Origin: Pseudomonas sp. Bc-h
GTDB lineage: Bacteria; Pseudomonadota; Gammaproteobacteria; Pseudomonadales; Pseudomonadaceae
Direction: 5' to 3'
DNA length: 64,000 nt
Assembly (NCBI RefSeq): GCF_002080045.1
Contig: NZ_MUIN01000014.1
Span: 37,523-101,522, forward strand
The position numbers and the translations under genes were made by a program. This document shows, in pieces, positions 1 to 9,550 of the stretch. Every line of letters begins with the position of its first letter. The first letter of the stretch is position 1. The notes below the pieces were generated by a model that did not search any database, had not been told where the DNA came from, and saw nothing but the letters and a program-made list of their open reading frames with translations.

Positions 1-516
1 GAACGAGCTCATGGCGTCGATGATCAAGCGCTTGCCGAAACGGGCGATGACCTCGGCGATTTCCGGCAGCGGGTTGAGGATCCCGGTGCTGGTTTCGCAG
101 TGAATCAACGCCACGTGAGTGATGCGCGGGTCGGTCTGCAGCATGGTTTCGACATCGGCGGCGGTGGTGGGCTGGTCTTCAGCGGTTTCGAAGGTACAGA
201 AATCGCGCCCCAGTACTTCACAGATCTTCGCCAGGCGTTTGCCATAAGCACCGTTGATCAGCACCAGCACCTTGCCGTCGCGAGGAACAAGGGTGCCGAT
301 GGCCGCTTCCACCGCGAAGGTGCCACTGCCCTGCAAGGGCACGCAGCGGTGGGTTTCGTGGCCATTGATGATGTCCAGCAGTTGCCAGCAGAGGCTGGCG
401 GTGAGTTGGTTGAAGCGGTCATCCCACGAGCCCCAGTCCACCATCATCGCCTGGCGGGTACGGGCGGAAGTGGTCAGCGGGCCGGGAGTCAGCAGGATCG
501 GTTGGGCGATGCTCAT
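1..516 (-). CDS. phnW: 2-aminoethylphosphonate:pyruvate transaminase (N-terminal 172 residues, cut by window edge)
   Basis: This PLP-dependent class V aminotransferase turns 2-aminoethylphosphonate and pyruvate into phosphonoacetaldehyde and alanine, the first step of the phosphonatase pathway. Translating the complement from the ATG at 516 gives a protein starting MSIAQPILLTPGPLTTSART, with the TPGP start, a VPLQGSGTFAVEAA cofactor-binding stretch and HCETSTG, all typical of PhnW. The frame stays open to base 1 with 172 codons. The PLP lysine and the C-terminal half lie outside the window. A LysR gene diverges from it 113 bp away, the same pairing as phnW with its regulator in other pseudomonads (for example PA1310/PA1309, from memory). 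The identification is firm. Confidence 0.9.
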   Translation of the reverse strand, partial: MSIAQPILLTPGPLTTSARTRQAMMVDWGSWDDRFNQLTASLCWQLLDIINGHETHRCVPLQGSGTFAVEAAIGTLVPRDGKVLVLINGAYGKRLAKICEVLGRDFCTFETAEDQPTTAADVETMLQTDPRITHVALIHCETSTGILNPLPEIAEVIARFGKRLIIDAMSSF

Positions 517-629
517 GGGGGTGTCCTCGAAGCGTCAGGGGATCGGAAGCGACGGGGATACGTTGACCTTCGGCCAGCCATCAATCAAATTGCTTGTTGT
601 TATCCGAACTATAAGTCAGGCCGATAGCC

Positions 630-1487
630 ATGAACCTGTTTCAACTCCGTGCGTTCGACGCCGTTGCCCGCGAAGGCAGCTTCACCAGAGCCGCTGCCCG
701 CCTGTTTATCAGCCAGCCGGCCGTGACCGGGCACGTCAAGGCGCTGGAGGATCACTATCAGATCACCTTGCTGCGGCGCACCGCACGACGGGTGGAACTG
801 ACAGAGGAGGGGATCAAGCTGGCGGCGATCACCCGAGCAATGTTCGGCATGGCCGAGGAGGCTCAGGCGTTGCTGGAGGCCAATCGGCAATTGCTGACCG
901 GGCGTCTGGAAGTGGCGGCGGACGGACCGCACATGGTCATGCCGATGCTGGCGCGGCTGCGGGCAAAGTTTCCGGGCATCACGGTCAACCTGCGGCTGGG
1001 CAACGCGCAGGAAACCCTGGCCGCACTGGTGTCCGAGCACGCCGACGTGGCGGTGCTGACCGAGGTCGACCCGCGCAAGGGGATGTACCTGCAAAACCTG
1101 GCGCAGTCGCGGATCTGCGCGCTGCTTCCGGCCCGGCATGCATGGGCAGACGAACAGGACATTGCGGTTGAGCGCCTGCATCTGCAGATCATGGTGCTGC
1201 GCGAACCGACGTCGATCACCCGGCGCACCTTTGATGAAGCCTGTGTATTGACGGCGATTCAGCCTCGGGTGCTGCTGGAGCTCGACAGCCGCGAAGCGGT
1301 GACCGAGGCGGTGGCGGCAGATCTGGGGATCGGCATCGTTTCCTCTGTGGAAGTCGGCCATGATCCGAGAATTGTCGCGGTACCGCTGACCGGCGAAGGT
1401 CTGCTCAATCAGCATTTCATCGGTTGCCTGGAGCGACGGCGGGAGTTGCGATTGATCAAGGCGTTTTTTGAGCTGGCTGTGATTTGA
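630..1487 (+). CDS. LysR-family regulator, probable activator of the divergent phnW
   Basis: This 285-residue LysR-type regulator has an N-terminal winged helix-turn-helix (residues about 1-60, with the AREGSFTRAAARLFISQPAVT core) and a periplasmic-binding-like effector domain (about 90-285). It starts 113 bp from phnW on the opposite strand. That arrangement is usual for a LysR protein controlling its divergent neighbour, so its effector is probably 2-aminoethylphosphonate or a breakdown product (inference). It resembles the regulator beside phnW in P. aeruginosa. It ends 17 bp before the convergent end of the next LysR gene, with no clear terminator between them. Confidence 0.85.
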   Translation: MNLFQLRAFDAVAREGSFTRAAARLFISQPAVTGHVKALEDHYQITLLRRTARRVELTEEGIKLAAITRAMFGMAEEAQALLEANRQLLTGRLEVAADGPHMVMPMLARLRAKFPGITVNLRLGNAQETLAALVSEHADVAVLTEVDPRKGMYLQNLAQSRICALLPARHAWADEQDIAVERLHLQIMVLREPTSITRRTFDEACVLTAIQPRVLLELDSREAVTEAVAADLGIGIVSSVEVGHDPRIVAVPLTGEGLLNQHFIGCLERRRELRLIKAFFELAVI

Positions 1488-1504
1488 ACCGCGGCGCAAG
1501 GATT

Positions 1505-2380
1505 TCAGTGCGTCAGCGCTTCATTCACCATCTCCAGAAACGTCGCCACCACCCGCCGCGAACTCTGCTCGGGCAGGCACACCAGGGTTTCGGTCATGCG
1601 CCGGGTGCAGTCCAGAATCGGCAGGGCGATGACCCGTGAATCCGAGCCGAACTCGGCAGCCGAGACCACCCCGACACCTATCCCCACTACCACCGCCTCC
1701 CGCGCCGCCTCACGTCCTTCCACCTGAATCGCCGGGCGAATCTTCAAGCCCAGGCGGTTCATTTCTTCCTCCATGACCTGTCGTGTCACCGAGCCGGGTT
1801 CGCGCAACACCAGCGGCGTGTCATGCAGGTCCGCCCAGTTGATGGAGTCCCTTGTCGCCCAAGGATGACTCAACGCCACGAAGGCCACGAACGGATCGCT
1901 GCGCAGGGGGATTGAAAGCAACCGGTCGTCGCTGACGTCCCGTCCGAGCAATGCGAGATCCGCCTGATAGTTGAACAGCCGATGCAGCGATTCGTCGGTG
2001 TTGCCGGTTTCTATTTTCACCGTGATGCCTGGGTAGCGTTCGCAGAATCGTGCGATCTGCGGCAACACGTGGACTGGCGCATCCACTGCCAGTGTCAGGC
2101 TGCCGCTCTGCAGCGAGCGTGAATCCTGGAGCAATTCTTCGGCTTCCATTTCCACCGCGAACAGTCGCTGAGTGATCCCCAGCAAGCGCTCGCCGAGGTC
2201 TGTGAGCTTCACCGAACGTTTGTTGCGATGGAACAACATCACGCCGTAGCGCTCTTCGAGCTTGCGCACCTGGTCGGAAATCGCCGGCTGAGTGAGGAAC
2301 AGCCGCTGGGCGGCGACTGTGAAGCTGCCGTGCTGGGCAACCGCGTGGAAGGCCTTCAACTGGGCATGGGATACCGACAT
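1505..2380 (-). CDS. LysR-family transcriptional regulator
   Basis: This 291-residue LysR protein has a DNA-binding domain at residues 1-62 (AQHGSFTVAAQRLFLTQPAIS) and a substrate-binding domain after about residue 90. The HVLPQIARFCERYPGITV and EGREAAREAVVVGIGVGVV stretches resemble those of the neighbouring LysR protein at 630-1487, so the two appear to be paralogues with related ligands. It diverges from a GlpT/UhpC-type transporter and probably controls it. Given the phnW neighbour, a phosphonate or organophosphate effector is plausible but unproven. Confidence 0.82.
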   Translation of the reverse strand: MSVSHAQLKAFHAVAQHGSFTVAAQRLFLTQPAISDQVRKLEERYGVMLFHRNKRSVKLTDLGERLLGITQRLFAVEMEAEELLQDSRSLQSGSLTLAVDAPVHVLPQIARFCERYPGITVKIETGNTDESLHRLFNYQADLALLGRDVSDDRLLSIPLRSDPFVAFVALSHPWATRDSINWADLHDTPLVLREPGSVTRQVMEEEMNRLGLKIRPAIQVEGREAAREAVVVGIGVGVVSAAEFGSDSRVIALPILDCTRRMTETLVCLPEQSSRRVVATFLEMVNEALTH

Positions 2381-2672
2381 GCATTCACCTCTTACAAGCT
2401 GAGCTTATATTTGAAATACGATAAATCGATTTCACTTATTAGTCTGCACTTGCTTTTATCCCCTCCAGCCCGAACGACAGTTGTGACCCGACTCACCGGT
2501 CGAGGCCATGAGCGACCGCGCAGGCGTTGTGTGCACGCTTCACCTGCGCGGCGACTCATCTGACCATTCGTAGCCCTTCAAAAAGGCTGCGGATGCAGTG
2601 CTTACACCAATAAGAACACAGGCGTTATTTCCTTGATTTCTGCCGGCACACTCAAACCCGAGGTCAGATCCA
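2381..2672. promoter_or_regulatory. Divergent control region between LysR gene and organophosphate transporter
   Basis: This 292-bp stretch separates two divergent genes. It is AT-rich next to the LysR gene (about 2400-2460, with TTATATTTGAAATACGATAA), as expected for promoters and T-N11-A type LysR sites. I cannot define exact -35 and -10 boxes. I see no credible small gene in it. Confidence 0.4.
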
Positions 2673-3992
2673 ATGAGCAATTCCATTGCAACCATCAAGC
2701 GTTGGCGCGTGCAGATTTTCGCCATTACCTGGCTAGCCTACGCTGCGTTCTACTTCACCCGTAAAGCGTTCTCGGTCGCCAAATTGGGCATCGCCGAAGA
2801 CCCGAGCTTTCATCTGGACAAGATGGCCATGGCCAACATGGACGCCATCTATCTGGCGGCCTATGCGGTCGGCCAGTTCACCTGGGGCATGCTCGCCGAC
2901 CGCTTCGGCCCGCGAGTGGTGGTGCTGGGTGGCTTGCTGATTTCCGCCGGCGCGGCGGTGGTCATGGGCAGTTTCGCCACGTTGCCGATTTTCGCCACCT
3001 GCATGTTGATTCAAGGCTTGGCGCAGTCCACCGGTTGGTCGGGGCTGTGCAAGAACATCGGTGCGTTCTTTCCGGCGATCCAGCGGGGCAGGGTGCTCGG
3101 GCTGTGGAGTTCGTGCTACGCCTTCGGTGGGCTGGTGGCCTCGCCATTCGCGGGTTGGTGGGCGTACGACCTGATCGGCACCTGGCACGCGGCGTTCTTC
3201 TCCAGTGCCGCGGTGGTGGCGCTGGTTGCCGTGCTGTTCTTCATCTTTCAGCGCAACACGCCGGAGGATGTCGGGTTGCCTGCGGTGGAGCCGGAACCCG
3301 AACTCAGCGCGGCAGAAATCGACGCTCAGAAGGGCATGAGCATCTGGACCCCACTGAAGGAAATCCTGCGTAATCGCACGGTGCTGACGCTGGGGCTGGC
3401 GTACTTTCTGCTCAAGCCTGCGCGTTACGCGATTCTGCTGTGGGGGCCGGTGATCGTTTTCGAACAGATGCCCAGCGTCGGCAAGATCGGCGCAGCCATT
3501 GTGCCGACGTCTTTTGAATTGGCAGGCTTGCTGGGGCCGGTCCTCATCGGTCTGGCCTCGGACAAACTGTTCGGCGCCCGCCGCATGCCGGCCTGTGTGC
3601 TGAGTCTGGTGGCGCTGACCGTTGCCTTGGGTTTTTTCATGGGGGCGATGCACACCGGCAGTGTGCTGTTGGTGGTCGCTTTGCTGTTTGTCATGGGGCT
3701 CACTCTGTACGGACCGGACTCGATGATCAGCAGCACCGCCGCCATCGATTTCGGCACCGCGAAGGCTGCTGCGACCGCATCGGGTTTCGTCAATGGCTGT
3801 GGTTCGGTCGGCGCAATACTGGGTGGTTTGCTGCCGGGTTATTTCGACACCGTTACGGTGTTCATCGTGTTTGCCGGCTGCGCGATGTTCTCTGCCGTGG
3901 TGCTGTTGCCGCACTGGAACAGCCGACCCGCAGTCATCGAGTCATCCGAAGAGCAAACGCCGGTGCAGGACTTGAAAGCCTTGCGCACCTGA
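2673..3992 (+). CDS. MFS transporter of the GlpT/UhpC organophosphate:phosphate antiporter type
   Basis: This 439-residue inner-membrane transporter has about 12 hydrophobic segments. Its N-terminal WLAYAAFYFTRKAFSVAK matches the conserved first helix of GlpT, UhpC and PgtP-like carriers, which exchange phosphate esters for phosphate. The loop motif GMLADRFGPRVVVLGG (about residues 73-88) is the MFS signature. The ATG at 2673 follows a purine-rich stretch and gives the full first helix. The nearby phnW and two LysR genes suggest uptake of 2-aminoethylphosphonate or a phosphorylated compound, which is inference. The carrier class is clear, the substrate is not. Confidence 0.85.
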   Translation: MSNSIATIKRWRVQIFAITWLAYAAFYFTRKAFSVAKLGIAEDPSFHLDKMAMANMDAIYLAAYAVGQFTWGMLADRFGPRVVVLGGLLISAGAAVVMGSFATLPIFATCMLIQGLAQSTGWSGLCKNIGAFFPAIQRGRVLGLWSSCYAFGGLVASPFAGWWAYDLIGTWHAAFFSSAAVVALVAVLFFIFQRNTPEDVGLPAVEPEPELSAAEIDAQKGMSIWTPLKEILRNRTVLTLGLAYFLLKPARYAILLWGPVIVFEQMPSVGKIGAAIVPTSFELAGLLGPVLIGLASDKLFGARRMPACVLSLVALTVALGFFMGAMHTGSVLLVVALLFVMGLTLYGPDSMISSTAAIDFGTAKAAATASGFVNGCGSVGAILGGLLPGYFDTVTVFIVFAGCAMFSAVVLLPHWNSRPAVIESSEEQTPVQDLKALRT

Positions 3993-4058
3993 TTGGCGGC
4001 ACCCGTTCGCGGCGTTGTAACGACCCCAGTAAAACCGAAAAATCGCGCTGCATGTGCT

Positions 4059-4072
4059 GCGTTATGTAGCGC
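4059..4072 (+). promoter_or_regulatory. Dyad operator-like site of giant gene 1 (GCGTTA-TG-TAGCGC)
   Basis: A 6-2-6 dyad, GCGTTA TG TAGCGC (five of six arm pairs match), lies 107 bp before the ATG at 4166. The same element occurs before the other two giant genes (9513 and 15011). In each case exactly 26 nt separate GCGTTATGTA from ACGCTCCTTG. The fixed spacing and repetition point to a protein-binding site or core promoter element. The binding protein is unknown. Confidence 0.6.
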
Positions 4073-4096
4073 AACCGGTGCGGTTTTTCTGCATAC

Positions 4097-4161
4097 GCTC
4101 CTTGGCATTGGTGCCCGGAAACGACGAACCGTCGGCCCCGGGCAATTCATGCAAAAGGAGC
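4097..4161 (+). promoter_or_regulatory. 5' leader hairpin predicted to mask the Shine-Dalgarno of giant gene 1
   Basis: GCTCCTT (4097-4103) is the exact complement of AAGGAGC (4155-4161), which is the Shine-Dalgarno sequence four bases before the ATG at 4166. Inside that pair, TGCCCGG (4112-4118) pairs with CCGGGCA (4138-4144), and CGAC with GTCG nearer the tip. The result is a long nested stem that would hide the ribosome site. The architecture, but not the inner sequence, is kept before the two sister genes. Confidence 0.6.
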
Positions 4162-4165
4162 TTTC

Positions 4166-7100
4166 ATGCCCACCACTGATCCTGTTTATTTCCATCCGGC
4201 GTCGCTCAGGTTGCGCTACATAGCGGCCGTTAAGGATGCCCTTCGCGACAAGCGTATTGATGGCGAAGAACGAACCTGGCTGTTATCGCTCATTCGCTCG
4301 ACGGCCGCTGACGACCCTGATCCCGTCAGGGTTGACCGACTGACCGCAGATATTGGGCCGTTGAGACCGTTCGAGCTTTCGGCAAGTCTGGTGCTCAGTC
4401 ATGACCATCCCGGCAACGGCCGAGTGTTTCTGTTGTCTCTGGAACACGGTATCGAAGCCTTCGCGGATCGTGAGCTGCTTCGGCGTTCGCTATGCGCGCG
4501 CTTCGCAGGCGATGACGACAGCACGGTGTTCGAGGCTGAGAAGGTTGAGGGTGACCCGTTCAAGGCTCAGATGTACGCAATCATCGATCAGCAGGTCGAT
4601 CAGCTCAGCCAGTTGACCGATCAGTTGCGCTCGACGCCAACCTTGTACGACGCCGCGACCACATCGATGGCTCGTCAATTGCGCGAGCGCTTCCCGAAAG
4701 CGTCCATCGATCCAGAGGTGCATTTGTTGCAGGTGGTGGCTGATTCGAATACCGATGACGACCTGTTTCCTGTCACTCAGACCCTGGCGCAGACCGCGTT
4801 CGACGAGTGCTGCAATGTGCAGATGACGGAGGGCTACAAGCGACGGTTTCTCGATGTTCAGGGCCAGCTCGCCAGCGTTGCGGACAGCGCATTGTTTTCC
4901 CGGGCACTGACCGACGCCACCGACGGGGTAGACGAGCAATACGCGAACCTGCTCGAAGCGTTCTGGAAGGGCTCCTGGGATGGGAAACTCAGCCGCCGCG
5001 ATCTGGCGGTCGACGCATTTTCAGGCAGCGTGCGACGTGAACTCTATCGTCTCTGGCACGACGGTGATCTGGACCCGAACAGCGCCCGGACCTTATTGCC
5101 GTTGTTGCCGTCGGCACCGGGAAATCAAACAACGAACACGCTCTGGCGTTGCAGTCAGATGCTGTTGAAGATCGGTGCCAGTGCCCATTTTCCGCTGGCA
5201 GGGTCTTTCGTGATTCAGCCAACGGATGGCAGCGATCAATCGCTGCTCTGGTTTTCTCCGGAGCACAAGCTGCTCAGTTTCACCAACCTCGCTGTCTTTA
5301 CCACTTTTCTTGAATCGGTTGAGGGCCGCGAACAGCTGAAGCCTGCGCTGGCCTTGCAAAATCAGTGGGATTTGCTGGCCGAAGGGCAATGGCACATCAA
5401 GCTCAGGGAAGTCCGCGGTTCGGCGGCAGGCGATTGTGTCGATTCAATCATTGCGCTGCAGGCACGCAATTTGTTGTACGTGACGGGATTGCCCTGCGCG
5501 CCTGAAGAAACCATGGCCATGATCGATGATGCGCTGGACGTGCGTCAGCTTCTTGATCCGCGACAGGCACAGTTCAGTGCCGGGCGCTGGCGCAAGCAGA
5601 CGGCGTTCGATTTCAAAGAGGTCTGGAGCCGCCCCGAAGTCCAGGATTCGAATCCGCCTCGAAGGCCGGACTCGCCGAGCGAGAGTACCCCGACAAGCCT
5701 GAGCGAATCGGACAGCGATGCCGATATCCAGGAACCACTGGATACTCAGTGGATGGAATATGCGCAAGCGTTCGATGACCGCGCCGAACGCTTGCGAGCG
5801 CTCGACAACGTTTTGTTCGATTACGCCGAGCAGTCGCTGCAGCAGTATGTCTGTGTGCTGGCCAGCGACCCGGTGCCCGTGGGTGAAATTCAAGTCCAAT
5901 GGCTCGAATCGGCCCCCGTAGATACCTCCGACGTGGAGACGTCTGTGGTTCCCGTGAGCGAGGGGCAGCGACTGGTCTCCATTGGCCTGGTTGCCTTGCT
6001 GCTGGAGTGTGTCAGTGGCCATCGCTCTCAGGTCCTTGGAGCCAGCGCGCGCGTGCTGGTTGATTCGGCGGTGATGCCGGGGCACGTCGGGGTCGAACTG
6101 ATCAATCACATGCTCGACAAGCTCGTGCCGACGTTCATCGAGCGCTATGTGCAGCGGTTCGCGGCCTCACAAGGCCAATGTCAGCGCCTGGGCAAGTTGA
6201 ATCTGCATCCGGCAAGAGATTCACAAAGCCTGCGCGAGGAGGCTATTTGCCTCGATCTGGCGTTGGCGATCCGACAGGGGAAGATCGGCAGCGTGGCCAT
6301 CGAGATGGCCCGCCAGGTCATGAACCGGCCTGAGCGTACTCTGCGCACAGCATTGGGCGTACCGCTGATTGAAGCGTTTTGCGTGTCGCTTTCCTACGAC
6401 GGGCGTTCGCAAGCCATGCTTTGCGATGTGCTGGTCCTTGGGCAACCTCTGGACCAGAACGAGCCGTTGATGCTGTGGCAGGGTGCGGTGGGCTGGCGCT
6501 CATTCTCCTCGATCGAGCAACTGCAAGACACCTTGCAGCGTGAGCTCCATCGAACGGAGGCTGACCGTTGGCTGAACCTTTTGAGCACTGGTGATCGCAT
6601 CCTCTTGCACAGCCATTTGATCAAGGCGTCTGGCAATGAGGTGACAGTACAACTGACGAAAATCGAGGGGCATGCGATCAAGGCCCTTGAGCAGAATGCC
6701 TTGTATCGCAAGCAACAGGATCTGCGGCAGCTTTGCCTGCAAGCCCGGCGTTGCCGTTTCGAGGCCGGTCTGTTCAGACGCCTTGCCACTCAAGGCGAAT
6801 TCGACGTGCTGCTCGCCAATCTGCTCGACGGGTTGTCGGTACGAATTGAGAACACTGTCTTTGAAGCCATGTTGCCGGAATGGGTCGAGCTGGCATCGGT
6901 CGCCGACCTGAAGCGTTACTACGAGATTTTCACTCGGTTGTACCTGAGCCCCGACGGTACCAGGGATTTTCTGTTCGATATTCCGTCGATGCGCGATTAC
7001 GCACGCGAACGGTTGGTCAATCAGTTGAGCAAGGATTTTCCGACGCAGGCGTTGAATATCAATCAGATCAAGGTGATCGCTCGCCGTTATGTGACGGGTT

Positions 7101-9472
7101 TTCCGGTACCGGAGAATTCTCTGACTTTTATCCCGGCTGCAACCGACAAACGCAGCCAATCGCTGGTCGACTACGCGATCAATCGTTTCGTCGATATGCA
7201 GGATGCCGCCCTGAGTATCGAGTCGGCCCGGCAGCCTCAGGCTGTACGTTTGCTCACCCCTGACTACTTGCGAGAGTTGGTCAAAAAACTGGATGTCGGC
7301 GCCGGTTATGTCGCGTTGCTGCGTAAGGCATTGAGGCCGGGTGAAGCGGATTACACCACACGTAAACGCCTGTTCATCCAGCAATTGCCTGCGACGCAAC
7401 TGGCTCTGGCCTTGCCGGATAAGGTCAAGGGCAGGATCAGTGCGCAGGGTTACGACTTCATCGCCAGCGTGTTCGACATGCCTGATGGTATCGCCCGGGA
7501 ATCGGTGGGCGGCGTCAAGGTCATTCTGAGCCCGCTGAAAATGGTGTTCGATGAGGGGGTGACTCCGGATCTGGTCGCTGGCGTTTATCTGATTTGCCCG
7601 GCCGACCCCGACACCGGTCCGGTGCTGTTGTATGCGATCAACCATCCGCCGTTCACGTTTCGCGAGTACAAAAATCAGGCAACGTTGCTGGACGCTATCT
7701 GCATGGATCGATCGTTGCAGAGCTTGTTGTTCGAGCGCCTGGATCCGGAGGTGCGAGCGCGCTATGTCCATCGTGCAAGCATGGAGTCGCATGTGCCGTT
7801 TTCACTCGGGCTTTACTACTTGCCGATCCGTGCCCCGGGACCGGTTACCGTCGAGATCGAGGAGATCACCGGCAACTCCTTGCTCTATCTGTTCAGCGGT
7901 ACCGTCAAGTTACTGCTGGACATGGGGATTTCCAACTCGGTGACCAACGAACAGTCTGATCACGCGGGGAGGGTGTTTCTGGCAAAGCTGGTTCTGGGCC
8001 AGGCGCTGACACTTTTACCCAGAAGACTGGCCGCGTTGGTTTCGCTCTGGCAGACCCGCACGTTGTTTCAAGCATCGGCTGTTTCGGTTTCCGGACACCG
8101 CTGGGGCGAGGCGCTCTCGGAATTCACTGCGGCATTGGGCGTCATGGCGACGGCCCGCGAGCAAGCGATCGAAGATGAGCAAGTCAGCAGCGAATCCGGC
8201 CCCACCATCGACGAGCGGGAACGCGTGCCGTTGACCTATTCCTGGCGCGGTACCGCGTTGACCGTCGAGCAACGGATCAGGCTGCAGCAACTGGAGGCGC
8301 AAAACGTCGCCTTGACGGAGATGCACCATGACGCTGCCCTCAACGTCTATAGGGGAAAACAGAACGACACACCTTATGCGGTGGTCGACGGCAAGGTTTA
8401 TCAAATCAAACGCCCGGAACGGGACGGCAAGTGGATGATCGTGGGCCCTGATGGTTCGAGCGGCCCTCGAGTCTCACTCGACCACAGTCAGCGCTGGCAA
8501 CTGGATCTGCAGATGGGACTCAGAGGCGGGGGAGGGGTGATCAGTACTGCCAAGGCTTCGGTAGCGTTATCCGTGGCTGAGCAGGAACTGTTGGTAGAAG
8601 CCAGCGGTATGCTCGAGATCCGCCAATTGTATCGCCCGAGGGCCAGATGCATCAGGCAGGCACATTCACAGGCCAAGCGATACCTTAAAACCGGTCTGGA
8701 TAACCTGCATGCCTATGGGCCGAACGCTGCTCTGGACCCCCAGGTGAACCGCATCATCGGCGATTTTTTCGGTACCTCCAGTCCGTCCGTGGCGCTTCTG
8801 ACAGAAATCCAGCGGGCGATAACGAATTTGCTAGGCGCCCTCACGGATGCTTCGCTCTCGCCGTGGTCATCGCCGCGCTTCGTGGTTGGTACCATTCGAC
8901 CAGGCCGTGATCGTCCGGTCGCATTCGTGATGCCGTCGGATCCAAGACAGCGCATATTTCTCACGGATCTGTTCTTCAACATCCGTCGATTTCGTGTGAC
9001 GCCTGCTGCGGCCGCGCAGGGATTCGATCAAGCCGTCCATTACCGGGCAGGCACATTGATCCATGAGCTGTCACACCTGGTGCTCGATACCAAGGACATC
9101 GCTTATCTCGATGCGCCGGCGCCGTATCCGGACCTGCTGCGGAACAATACGGCTGCGAATCTCGGCAATCGAATCGCGATCGAGCGCCTTCATAACGAGG
9201 GGCTATCGCATCAGACACCCGCAAATGAGCTGTTCACCGTTGTGGAAAATCACGTCACGCGTGATCTCGAACCCAAGGACAAGATGGGGTTTCGTGCCAT
9301 TTTGCGCATCACCGGCACCAGTACCCTGGCCGAGGCGCGGGCCGTATTCTTCTCCGATACCGTCAAGCGCAGCGAAGTGATGCTTAAGAACGCGGACTCT
9401 TTGACACTGTTGATCCTGCGCCTGGGAAGACAGAGTTTTGTGACGCCCGGTCCGTTAACGACAGGAGGCTGA
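4166..9472 (+). CDS. Giant toxin-like protein with C-terminal aspzincin-type metalloprotease motif (copy 1)
   Basis: This 1768-residue protein (roughly 200 kDa) has no signal peptide or clear membrane segment. Residues 1-480 hold the family's N-terminal blocks (YFHPASLRLRY, VRVDRLT, RPFELSASLVLSH). A Ser/Asp/Pro-rich linker sits near 495-530. Around 1400-1415 is VVDGKVYQI, followed by a glycine-rich LRGGGG near 1455. Residues about 1600-1650 carry RIFLTDLFF, then RAGTLIHELSHLVLDTKDIAY. H1633, E1634, H1637 and D1644 match the zinc ligands and base of M35 aspzincins (HExxH plus TxDxxY). The layout recalls large Pseudomonas proteins labelled dermonecrotic-toxin-like, so a secreted or injected toxin is likely, but no secretion signal is seen. 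It is the first of three paralogues and the frame is intact. The start at 4166 follows AAGGAG. Confidence 0.75.
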   Translation: MPTTDPVYFHPASLRLRYIAAVKDALRDKRIDGEERTWLLSLIRSTAADDPDPVRVDRLTADIGPLRPFELSASLVLSHDHPGNGRVFLLSLEHGIEAFADRELLRRSLCARFAGDDDSTVFEAEKVEGDPFKAQMYAIIDQQVDQLSQLTDQLRSTPTLYDAATTSMARQLRERFPKASIDPEVHLLQVVADSNTDDDLFPVTQTLAQTAFDECCNVQMTEGYKRRFLDVQGQLASVADSALFSRALTDATDGVDEQYANLLEAFWKGSWDGKLSRRDLAVDAFSGSVRRELYRLWHDGDLDPNSARTLLPLLPSAPGNQTTNTLWRCSQMLLKIGASAHFPLAGSFVIQPTDGSDQSLLWFSPEHKLLSFTNLAVFTTFLESVEGREQLKPALALQNQWDLLAEGQWHIKLREVRGSAAGDCVDSIIALQARNLLYVTGLPCAPEETMAMIDDALDVRQLLDPRQAQFSAGRWRKQTAFDFKEVWSRPEVQDSNPPRRPDSPSESTPTSLSESDSDADIQEPLDTQWMEYAQAFDDRAERLRALDNVLFDYAEQSLQQYVCVLASDPVPVGEIQVQWLESAPVDTSDVETSVVPVSEGQRLVSIGLVALLLECVSGHRSQVLGASARVLVDSAVMPGHVGVELINHMLDKLVPTFIERYVQRFAASQGQCQRLGKLNLHPARDSQSLREEAICLDLALAIRQGKIGSVAIEMARQVMNRPERTLRTALGVPLIEAFCVSLSYDGRSQAMLCDVLVLGQPLDQNEPLMLWQGAVGWRSFSSIEQLQDTLQRELHRTEADRWLNLLSTGDRILLHSHLIKASGNEVTVQLTKIEGHAIKALEQNALYRKQQDLRQLCLQARRCRFEAGLFRRLATQGEFDVLLANLLDGLSVRIENTVFEAMLPEWVELASVADLKRYYEIFTRLYLSPDGTRDFLFDIPSMRDYARERLVNQLSKDFPTQALNINQIKVIARRYVTGFPVPENSLTFIPAATDKRSQSLVDYAINRFVDMQDAALSIESARQPQAVRLLTPDYLRELVKKLDVGAGYVALLRKALRPGEADYTTRKRLFIQQLPATQLALALPDKVKGRISAQGYDFIASVFDMPDGIARESVGGVKVILSPLKMVFDEGVTPDLVAGVYLICPADPDTGPVLLYAINHPPFTFREYKNQATLLDAICMDRSLQSLLFERLDPEVRARYVHRASMESHVPFSLGLYYLPIRAPGPVTVEIEEITGNSLLYLFSGTVKLLLDMGISNSVTNEQSDHAGRVFLAKLVLGQALTLLPRRLAALVSLWQTRTLFQASAVSVSGHRWGEALSEFTAALGVMATAREQAIEDEQVSSESGPTIDERERVPLTYSWRGTALTVEQRIRLQQLEAQNVALTEMHHDAALNVYRGKQNDTPYAVVDGKVYQIKRPERDGKWMIVGPDGSSGPRVSLDHSQRWQLDLQMGLRGGGGVISTAKASVALSVAEQELLVEASGMLEIRQLYRPRARCIRQAHSQAKRYLKTGLDNLHAYGPNAALDPQVNRIIGDFFGTSSPSVALLTEIQRAITNLLGALTDASLSPWSSPRFVVGTIRPGRDRPVAFVMPSDPRQRIFLTDLFFNIRRFRVTPAAAAQGFDQAVHYRAGTLIHELSHLVLDTKDIAYLDAPAPYPDLLRNNTAANLGNRIAIERLHNEGLSHQTPANELFTVVENHVTRDLEPKDKMGFRAILRITGTSTLAEARAVFFSDTVKRSEVMLKNADSLTLLILRLGRQSFVTPGPLTTGG

Positions 9473-9512
9473 GGGCCCGCGAGTGAATCCGAAATTCTGC
9501 TCTTGATGTGCA

Positions 9513-9526
9513 GCGTTATGTAGTGC
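9513..9526 (+). promoter_or_regulatory. Dyad operator-like site of giant gene 2 (GCGTTA-TG-TAGTGC)
   Basis: This is the second copy of the dyad, with four of six arm pairs intact. It lies 26 nt (measured from GCGTTATGTA) before ACGCTCCTTG. A further shared block, GTGAATCCGAAATTC, sits just upstream at 9483-9497 and recurs before gene 3 at 14981. Confidence 0.55.
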
Positions 9527-9550
9527 AACACCGGCAGCAGTTCTCCATAC

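Noticed and set aside
100..627. Open frame on the plus strand over the phnW start
   Set aside because: It lies antisense to a clear PhnW coding frame and has no family similarity.
609..1499. Long minus-strand frame opposite the first LysR gene
   Set aside because: GC-rich antisense shadow; the plus-strand frame is an unmistakable LysR protein.
2733..3914. 393-codon minus-strand frame opposite the MFS transporter
   Set aside because: Rich in Gln, His and Arg as expected from antisense of a membrane protein gene; no domain.
6500..7792. 430-codon minus-strand frame inside the first giant gene
   Set aside because: Antisense shadow; the sense frame aligns with two paralogues.
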